Source: an uncultured Oscillospiraceae bacterium
GTDB lineage: Bacteria > Bacillota > Clostridia > Oscillospirales > Ruminococcaceae
Assembly (NCBI GenBank): GCA_934454435.1
Contig: CAKSGA010000042.1
Location: 1 to 20,211 of the forward strand
Length of the DNA: 20,211 nucleotides
Direction of reading: 5' to 3'
Part shown: positions 15,383 to 20,211 of the stretch, one piece after another
Position numbering within the stretch: position 1 is the first letter of the stretch
How the letters are laid out: each line of letters starts with the position of its first letter
Notes under the pieces: model-generated
Told to the model about the DNA's origin: nothing
Databases searched by the model: none
The model's input: the letters and a program-made list of their open reading frames with translations, nothing else
Translations under genes and position numbers: made by a program

Positions 15383-15411
15383 ATTGTATCACAACTAGCA
15401 TTTTTTGTCAA
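15383..15411 (-). promoter_or_regulatory. TetR-gene promoter
   Basis: On the minus strand a perfect TTGACA (15411-15406) and TACAAT (15388-15383) are 17 bases apart. The start would be near 15376, with a leader of about 37 bases. Confidence 0.85.
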
Positions 15412-15428
15412 TGGTTTGCTTGATACAA
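15384..15428. promoter_or_regulatory. TTGTATCA/TGATACAA inverted repeat bracketing the TetR promoter
   Basis: TTGTATCA (15384-15391) overlaps the -10 box and its exact inverse TGATACAA (15421-15428) lies just upstream of the -35 box. A third related TTGTAT occurs about 13 bases further upstream. The placement fits binding by the encoded TetR protein at paired sites, which is inference. Confidence 0.45.
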
Positions 15429-15469
15429 TTAAAACGAATGTTGTATATGTAATTCGTATACTTAATATA

Positions 15470-16138
15470 TCAGCATCTTGTGCCGTAAGCACGGTATTTG
15501 CAAGTGTCCTTGGCATTGCAGTCCTCACAGCTGCGGCGTTTCTTGTCGAGCTCACCACGATAAAGACCCACAACACCTATGATGGTCTTTCTGGGAGTAA
15601 GCATATGTGTAGCCGTACAGCATACGCCGATCTTACGCACAGCGTCCACCGAAGCAATAAGCAGGGGGGCGCACTCTATCGGGAAATCTCCATAGCCTGC
15701 ACCGTAGCACCAGGTAGTACTGTAGCCCGGCATATTAGTCAGTATATCCTGTCGTGCTTCCTCGCTGACCTGCTCTATCATAGCATTTGCAAGGGCGTCC
15801 GAGATAACGGCTTTCATGGAGTCTGAAACATCCAGCTTTTTCAGATACCTGTCAGTGTCTGAAGAAAGCGTGGAGCACACCACCGCCGCCTTATCACAGC
15901 CCCGGAGGTGCTCTGCGATGTCTTTGCCCTCGAGATAGAAATCACAGTCGGAAAGGGAAATGTCCCGCCCGCTGCGGACGATATTGAACACACGCCACAC
16001 GAACTGTGGCCGTGCTTCCTTTATGAGTTCCTGTTCGCATTCGTCTATAACAGCGCTGATGCGGGCGTCAGGCTCCTCGGTGTAGCCCATATAACGTAGT
16101 GCTTCCGCACGGTTTATCCGGGTTATTTCACTTGTCAC
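15470..16138 (-). CDS. B12-dependent methionine synthase reactivation-domain protein
   Basis: A 222-residue stand-alone version of the activation domain found at the C-terminus of full-length MetH. In MetH this domain binds S-adenosylmethionine and helps remethylate cob(II)alamin after oxidation. Landmarks are YMGY and DARI near the N-terminus, a central GYSTTWCYGAGYGDFPI segment, and MLTPRKTIIGVVG. The C-terminus carries a cysteine cluster C-x2-C-x5-C-x8-C, which could bind a metal or iron-sulfur centre. The start is GTG at 16138, overlapping the last 11 bases of metF, with AAAGGGTG as ribosome binding site; no usable ATG is nearby. Overlap with metF puts it in the methionine branch of one-carbon metabolism. 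The synthase catalytic gene is not in the window. Confidence 0.88.
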   Translation of the reverse strand: MTSEITRINRAEALRYMGYTEEPDARISAVIDECEQELIKEARPQFVWRVFNIVRSGRDISLSDCDFYLEGKDIAEHLRGCDKAAVVCSTLSSDTDRYLKKLDVSDSMKAVISDALANAMIEQVSEEARQDILTNMPGYSTTWCYGAGYGDFPIECAPLLIASVDAVRKIGVCCTATHMLTPRKTIIGVVGLYRGELDKKRRSCEDCNAKDTCKYRAYGTRC

Positions 16139-17000
16139 AGCGTATCACCCTTTCTATGCTTTCACTGATTTTTCTGGCAACGTATGGGTTGTTCATTGTG
16201 TAAAGGTGGATACCGTCCACGCCCTGGGCAATAAGGTCGATTATCTGATCTACGGCGTATGCGATACCGGCGTCACGCATTGCTTCGGGGTTGTCGCCGT
16301 AGCGGTTGATCATCTTTGTGAACTTCAGCGGGAGGCTGGCACCGCACATCGTTACCATTCGCTGAACGGACTTTGCATTCACGCAGGGCATGATACCCGC
16401 TTCTATCGGGACGTTTATCCCGGCTATTCTTGCTTTTTCAAGGAAATTGATGAACGAGCTGTTGTCGAAGAACAGCTGTGATATCAGGTGCGAAGCACCA
16501 GCGTCCACTTTCTTCTTCAGGTTATGTATGTCGTCCACCATGTTTGCTGCTTCAGGGTGGACCTCAGGGTAGCAGCCGCCGGAGAAAGAAAGATTTGAGC
16601 GGGGCTTCATATATTCGATAAGGTCGCTGGCATGAAGGAATTCATGCTTCGGCGGGATGTTCGGGTTGATGTCGCCACGCAGTGCAAGCACGTTTTCAAC
16701 GCCGCTGGCTTCAAGCTCCTTTATTTTCTCGTCTATCTCCTCATGCGTTGAGTTCACGCAGGTAAGATGTGCGATGGACTCGGTATGGCAATGTTCCTTA
16801 ATTCGCTTGACTAGCTCAATTGTAGAGGCTCCGGCAGCGGAACCACCTGCACCATATGTCACGCTGATAAAATCAGGGTGAAGATCCCCCAGCTGCTCCA
16901 GAGTGTCGTAGATCGTGGAAACGTCGCTGTCCTTCTTCGGAGGGAAAACCTCGAAAGAGAGCACAGTGCGGCCGTTTTTGAACAGTTCAGGTATTTTCAT
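16128..17000 (-). CDS. metF: Methylenetetrahydrofolate reductase MetF
   Basis: A 290-residue flavoenzyme that reduces 5,10-methylene-tetrahydrofolate to 5-methyl-tetrahydrofolate, the methyl donor for methionine synthase. Family segments are SFEVFPPK near the N-terminus, DFISVTYGAGGS, HLTCVNST, the NVLALRGDIN loop around residues 105-114, and a QLFFDN strand near residue 175. Length fits the usual bacterial form of about 290-300 residues without an extra regulatory domain. GGAG lies six bases before the ATG. It starts 12 bases after the TSCPD gene and overlaps the reactivation-protein gene by 11 bases, so these are co-translated. Confidence 0.96.
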   Translation of the reverse strand: MKIPELFKNGRTVLSFEVFPPKKDSDVSTIYDTLEQLGDLHPDFISVTYGAGGSAAGASTIELVKRIKEHCHTESIAHLTCVNSTHEEIDEKIKELEASGVENVLALRGDINPNIPPKHEFLHASDLIEYMKPRSNLSFSGGCYPEVHPEAANMVDDIHNLKKKVDAGASHLISQLFFDNSSFINFLEKARIAGINVPIEAGIMPCVNAKSVQRMVTMCGASLPLKFTKMINRYGDNPEAMRDAGIAYAVDQIIDLIAQGVDGIHLYTMNNPYVARKISESIERVIRCDK

Positions 17001-17012
17001 TTAGTACTCCGA

Positions 17013-17264
17013 TCAGTTTTCTGCGATGTATTTTTTGAGAGCCTCTGCGATCTGCGCAGGACATGATGTCGGCTTGCTGCCGCATGTGATGCCCTCCAGA
17101 CGGTCGATGACGTCCTGGAGCTTCATTCCGGTCACGAGGGATGAAATACCCTTTAGATTTCCGTTGCAGCCGCCGATCACTTCCAGCGACTTTATCGTGC
17201 CGTTCTCAATATCAAAAACCATCTTGCGGGAGCATACGCCCCTGGGAATATATTCGTACTTCAT
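17013..17264 (-). CDS. Stand-alone TSCPD-domain protein (TIGR03905 type)
   Basis: An 83-residue protein consisting of one TSCPD domain, with the motif TSCPAQ at residues 66-71. Four cysteines (11, 33, 61, 68) lie in conserved-looking contexts (GVCS, GGCNGNLKG, CGSKPTSC), which suggests metal binding. The same domain occurs at the C-terminus of B12-dependent ribonucleotide reductase NrdJ; stand-alone copies are common in Clostridia and their function is not known. It sits 18 bases after the malic enzyme gene and 12 bases before metF. GGCGGTG upstream of the ATG is a moderate ribosome binding site. Confidence 0.9.
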   Translation of the reverse strand: MKYEYIPRGVCSRKMVFDIENGTIKSLEVIGGCNGNLKGISSLVTGMKLQDVIDRLEGITCGSKPTSCPAQIAEALKKYIAEN

Positions 17265-17282
17265 ATTTCTGCACCGCCTGTA

Positions 17283-18446
17283 TTATTTGTTGTTCCTGAG
17301 CCATTCGTCAGCCACTGCGTCTGCGACTGCATTCGCAACGGATTTGTCCAGGGCACTGGGGATAATGTAATCCACGGAGAGCTTGTCATCGGTCACAAGA
17401 CCTGCGATGGCGTAGGCTGCTGCGAGCTTCATTTCCTCTGTGATAGCCTTTGCACGTACTCTCAGTGCACCCTTGAAGATCCCCGGGAACACCAGCACGT
17501 TATTTATCTGGTTCGGGAAGTCGCTGCGGCCGGTGCCGACGATATAAGCGCCGCTCTGCTTTGCGAGGTCGTAAGTGATCTCCGGCTCGGGGTTCGCCAT
17601 CGGGAATAGCACGGGCTTTTCAGCCATGGACCGTACCATTTCGGGGGTAACGAGGTTCGGCTTGGAAACGCCTACGAAAGCGTCAGCACCCCTGAGAGCG
17701 TCAGCAAGGCTGCCCTTTATATTGCGCTTGTTGGTGAGCTTTGCTATCTCCGAATGCGCAGGATTTGCATACTGCTCGTCACGGTTGATGATACCGCAGA
17801 GATCCACCATGATAAGGTCGCCAACGCCGAGCTTCAGCAGGAATTTGCCGATAGCGATGCCTGCGGAGCCAGCGCCGTTTATAACTACGGTGATGTCAGA
17901 GAGTTTCTTGCCGGCGAGCTTTATGGCATTGATCATCGCAGCGCCGACAACTATAGCCGTGCCGTGCTGGTCATCGTGGAATACCGGGATATCCAGCTTT
18001 TCCTTGAGCTTAGCTTCTATCTCAAAGCATCTGGGGGCTGAAATGTCCTCAAGGTTGATACCGCCGAAGCTGTCGGAGATGAGTTCAATAGTGCGGACGA
18101 TTTCGTCAGGATCCTTGCTCTTGATGCAGAGAGGGAATGCGTCAACATCGCCGAATTCCTTGAACAGGCAGCACTTGCCCTCCATTACCGGCATACCTGC
18201 AAGACCGCCGATGTCGCCAAGACCCAGCACTGCCGTGCCGTCAGTGATGACTGCGACCAGGTTGCTGCGGCGTGTGAGCTTGTAGGAAAGCTCGGGGTCC
18301 TTTGCGATCTCAAGGCAGGGCTGAGCCACACCGGGAGTGTATGCGAGGGAGAGGTCCTCACGTGTATTGATGGGCGCACGGGAGATTACCTCCAGCTTGC
18401 CGCCCCATTCATAGTGTTTCTGGAGTGCTTTTTCTTTGATGTCCAT
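17283..18446 (-). CDS. NAD(P)-dependent malic enzyme, short form
   Basis: A 387-residue malic enzyme that converts malate to pyruvate and CO2 with reduction of NAD(P). The N-terminal catalytic part has LAYTPGVAQPC with the expected catalytic tyrosine, ITDGTAVLGLGDIGGLAGMPVMEGK with the expected lysine, and the metal/substrate segment VFHDDQHGTAIV. The Rossmann loop INGAGSAGIAIGK follows, then PMANPEPEI and TGRSDFPNQINN. The length matches the compact bacterial form lacking the phosphotransacetylase-like C-terminal domain. Cofactor preference cannot be set safely from sequence. AAGGACG precedes the ATG. It lies between the PHP gene (32-base gap) and the TSCPD gene (18-base gap). Confidence 0.96.
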   Translation of the reverse strand: MDIKEKALQKHYEWGGKLEVISRAPINTREDLSLAYTPGVAQPCLEIAKDPELSYKLTRRSNLVAVITDGTAVLGLGDIGGLAGMPVMEGKCCLFKEFGDVDAFPLCIKSKDPDEIVRTIELISDSFGGINLEDISAPRCFEIEAKLKEKLDIPVFHDDQHGTAIVVGAAMINAIKLAGKKLSDITVVINGAGSAGIAIGKFLLKLGVGDLIMVDLCGIINRDEQYANPAHSEIAKLTNKRNIKGSLADALRGADAFVGVSKPNLVTPEMVRSMAEKPVLFPMANPEPEITYDLAKQSGAYIVGTGRSDFPNQINNVLVFPGIFKGALRVRAKAITEEMKLAAAYAIAGLVTDDKLSVDYIIPSALDKSVANAVADAVADEWLRNNK

Positions 18447-18478
18447 GATATCGTCCTTCTTCTGTTTTATATCAGGGC

Positions 18479-19327
18479 TTATGCCTTGCCCTTGTGGTTG
18501 ATTATCTTCGTGAGGGAGTCCTCGGGAGTGGTGTTCGAGCCTATCTGTATCGCATAGTGGTTATAGAACCCGTGGAAGTCAGACCCGCCGGTGACGAGCA
18601 GCCCGTTTGCTGTAGCAATGTTCTGGAGCTCTTTACGGTACTTTTCGTCAGCGCTCTGGTGCCATACCTCAACGCCGTCTATCTCGTGCTTTGAAGCGAG
18701 CTCCTCAAGAAGCTCCGTGCTGTCGTAGACTTTAGGGTGAGCCATCACGGAGATACCTCCGGAGGCACGTATCAGCGTGGTGACAAAATGCACGTCCGGG
18801 TAGAAGTCAGCCTCGGAAGCGACTTCGGCAGCGCATATACCCTCCTTTGCGTCAAAAATGGAGTCGTAGACGTCGCCGTAGAGTTCGGTGGTGTAGCCGT
18901 AGTCCATCAGCGCATGCATGATGTGGCATTTGTAGATGGCCTTGCTTCCTGCGGAGTATCGCAGAATGCTCTCCAGCGTGATGGGATATTTGTCCAGCAC
19001 CTTTACTGCCATGCGCTTGCCGAGATCCATTCTCCCGGTGGAGGTGCGCAGGCACAGACCCTCGAGCCTGTCAGGCTTTGCAGGCATGTAGCACAGAATA
19101 TGTACTTTTTTCCTGCGGTCGTTGTCGAACGCCGAAAATTCCACAGCGGGAATGACATTGACGTTGTACCTTTTCCCGAGCACCGCAGAGCGGGACAGGG
19201 AAGCCAGGCTGTCGTGGTCAGTTATCGCAAGGCAGCGGACATCGTTTCTGTCCGCCTGACGGATAACGTCGGAAATACCGAGCGAGCCGTCGGAAATAGT
19301 CGTGTGGCAATGCAGATCTGCTTTCAT
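18479..19327 (-). CDS. PHP-domain metal-dependent phosphoesterase
   Basis: A 282-residue PHP (polymerase and histidinol phosphatase) domain protein. Metal-binding motifs in order: DLHCHTTISDG with His6 and His8, AITDHDS, AVEFSA, VHILCY, a histidine in KCHIMHALM, ISVMAHPKV and GGSDFHG. This is close to the TrpH/YciV type, some of which are 3',5'-nucleoside bisphosphatases or 5'-3' exonucleases on short RNA; exact substrate unknown. An open frame extends 42 codons upstream to 19453, but that would cover the promoter; ATG at 19327 with GAGGTGAC upstream is preferred. First gene of the five-gene operon ending with the methionine synthase reactivation protein. Confidence 0.92.
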   Translation of the reverse strand: MKADLHCHTTISDGSLGISDVIRQADRNDVRCLAITDHDSLASLSRSAVLGKRYNVNVIPAVEFSAFDNDRRKKVHILCYMPAKPDRLEGLCLRTSTGRMDLGKRMAVKVLDKYPITLESILRYSAGSKAIYKCHIMHALMDYGYTTELYGDVYDSIFDAKEGICAAEVASEADFYPDVHFVTTLIRASGGISVMAHPKVYDSTELLEELASKHEIDGVEVWHQSADEKYRKELQNIATANGLLVTGGSDFHGFYNHYAIQIGSNTTPEDSLTKIINHKGKA

Positions 19328-19424
19328 TGAGTCACCTCGTCTGTATATCGAACCGGCGTGCGCCGGAAATTCTGGACGGTCTGACGTGTCTGGCACTGTC
19401 GTAACAGCACATACACCGATTAAT

Positions 19425-19453
19425 ATTATACCACGATTACTGCCCAATTGCAA
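19425..19453 (-). promoter_or_regulatory. Promoter of the PHP-malic enzyme-metF operon
   Basis: On the minus strand TTGCAA (19453-19448) and a perfect TATAAT (19430-19425) are 17 bases apart, with TGG before the -10 as an extended -10. The start near 19418 gives a leader of about 90 bases; it contains a small CCGGC/GCCGG hairpin about 30 bases before the ATG. No SAM, cobalamin or other riboswitch is recognisable. Confidence 0.8.
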
Positions 19454-19560
19454 GTGTTTTTTTAGGATTTTATCAATTTAATGAGGAAGAGTGCCATATT
19501 ATTTACTTAGTAAGATTATAGCCTTGTCCTATTACTGGCGTACAATTATATAAAAAACAG
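19454..19560. other. AT-rich intergenic DNA between divergent operons
   Basis: The gap between the PHP and LysR genes is 299 bases in total. Apart from the two promoters I see only a short palindrome TTACT-T-AGTAA (19503-19513), which could be a regulator site for the divergent LysR protein. No ORF with a ribosome binding site is present. Confidence 0.4.
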
Positions 19561-19589
19561 TTGACACGGACCCGATGGGGGAGTATAAT
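19561..19589 (+). promoter_or_regulatory. Consensus promoter of the LysR-family gene
   Basis: A perfect TTGACA (19561-19566) and a perfect TATAAT (19584-19589) are 17 bases apart. The start near 19596 gives a leader of about 31 bases. Confidence 0.88.
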
Positions 19590-19626
19590 ATAATCACATA
19601 ATTATATTTCGGATAAGGGGAGTATT

Positions 19627-20211
19627 ATGACACTTCAGCAGATGAAATATATTCTGACCATCGCCGAGGAGGGCTCCATGAACCGTGCGGCAGAGCAGCT
19701 CTTTATTTCCCAGCCGTCCCTGACGAGCTCGGTGAGGGAGCTTGAAAAGGAGATCGGCATACAGATATTCGTGCGAAGCAGCAGGGGAGTTACCGTGACC
19801 TCAGAGGGCGCAGACTTCCTGATGTACGTCCGGCAGGTCTACCAGCAGTATGAGCTGCTTCGCCAGAAATACGGCGAGAGCGGCAGCGCCAAGCGGCGGT
19901 TCGGGGTTTCCACGCAGCACTATTCCTTTGCGGTAAAGGCATTCGTTGAGATGGTAAAGAACTTCGGCACGCTGAATTTTGATTTTGCAATTCGTGAAAC
20001 ACGTACTCTTGACGTCCTGAAAGACGTGGGCGGATTTCGCAGCGAGATTGGGATAATATATCAGTGCGACTACAACCGGAAAATAATCGGGAAGCTGCTT
20101 CACGACCTGGAACTGGAGTTCGTACCGCTGATAGACTGCCACGCATACGTCTATCTCTGGAAGGACCACCCTCTGGCAAACGAGAGCTCCATCAGCCTGG
20201 AGCAGCTTGCG
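19627..20211 (+). CDS. LysR-family transcriptional regulator, C-terminus beyond the window
   Basis: The first 195 residues of a LysR-type regulator; the frame is open to the right edge. The N-terminal winged helix-turn-helix is clear: MTLQQMKYILTIAEEGSMNRAAEQLFISQPSLTSSVRELEKEIG, then IFVRSSRGVTVTSEGADFL. The linker helix and the start of the effector-binding domain follow, with SEIGIIY and the KDHPLA segment typical of the family. About 100 residues are probably missing. GATAAGGGGAG upstream of the ATG is the ribosome binding site. It is transcribed away from the PHP-malic enzyme-metF operon; LysR genes often regulate the divergent neighbour, so that operon is the first candidate target, which is inference. 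Confidence 0.95.
   Translation, partial: MTLQQMKYILTIAEEGSMNRAAEQLFISQPSLTSSVRELEKEIGIQIFVRSSRGVTVTSEGADFLMYVRQVYQQYELLRQKYGESGSAKRRFGVSTQHYSFAVKAFVEMVKNFGTLNFDFAIRETRTLDVLKDVGGFRSEIGIIYQCDYNRKIIGKLLHDLELEFVPLIDCHAYVYLWKDHPLANESSISLEQLA

Noticed and set aside
15340..15576. 79-codon N-terminal extension of the TetR protein
   Set aside because: It would run through the gene's own promoter and into the end of the upstream gene; AAGGAGG fixes the start at 15339.
19328..19418. Possible SAM or cobalamin riboswitch in front of the metF operon
   Set aside because: The leader of about 90 bases is too short for a cobalamin riboswitch and shows none of the conserved SAM riboswitch segments that I can recognise.
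19328..19453. 42-codon N-terminal extension of the PHP protein
   Set aside because: It would cover the TATAAT box and has no ribosome binding site; PHP proteins begin directly with the DLHCHT segment.
1..20211. Mobile elements, CRISPR arrays, tRNA or rRNA genes
   Set aside because: No transposase-like protein, regularly spaced repeats, tRNA cloverleaf or rRNA sequence was found on reading both strands.

Overview
The window looks like chromosomal DNA from a Clostridia member of the Ruminococcus/Oscillospiraceae type. The basis is the gene set (RpoD, DnaG and L31 of Firmicutes type, a DUF3793-flavodoxin pair, a stand-alone TSCPD protein, a short malic enzyme), strong purine-rich ribosome binding sites, and near-consensus sigma-A promoters (TTGACA-N17-TATAAT class). 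The genus assignment is inference; no rRNA or other taxonomic marker is present. Most of the window is housekeeping. No transposase, phage gene, CRISPR array, tRNA or rRNA was seen.

Layout. (1) 1-2461: a possible minus-strand gene cut by the left edge, a secreted lipoprotein of unknown function behind a consensus promoter, then a LacI-family regulator. (2) 2434-7482, minus strand: a macromolecular-synthesis operon in the order dGTPase, DnaG, RpoD, second RpoD. The two sigma factors are tandem paralogs, and the distal one differs at several positions in the promoter-contacting regions. (3) 7634-10433, minus strand: a YigZ/IMPACT protein, ribosomal protein L31 with a structured 5' leader, and a phosphoglucomutase/phosphomannomutase-family enzyme. 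(4) 10434-10846: a 413-base gene-free stretch with divergent promoters, several hairpins and two TTAG-N6-CTAA dyads. (5) 10847-14639, plus strand: DUF3793 protein plus flavodoxin (probably a metal/iron-responsive redox pair), then a CtpE-like P-type ATPase under its own promoter. (6) 14677-19327, minus strand: an operon read from the right in the order PHP phosphoesterase, malic enzyme, TSCPD protein, MetF, B12-methionine-synthase reactivation protein, followed by a TetR regulator with its own promoter. (7) 19561-20211: a LysR regulator, divergent from the PHP operon and cut by the right edge.

How the genes relate. The dGTPase-dnaG-rpoD group couples nucleotide-pool control, replication priming and transcription initiation. 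The two sigma genes lie 54 bases apart on the same presumed transcript, so the cell may carry two vegetative-type sigma factors; whether the second is a redundant copy or a specialised one is the most interesting question here. MetF plus the reactivation-domain protein supply and repair the B12-dependent methionine synthase step, but the synthase itself is not in this window. The DUF3793-flavodoxin pair and its dyad-bearing leader look like a regulated redox module.

Nothing here is clearly an undescribed system. The strongest leads are the diverged tandem sigma factor, the duplicated dyad and competing hairpins upstream of DUF3793, the candidate L31 leader, and an orphan minus-strand terminator with neighbouring hairpins at 10534-10696.
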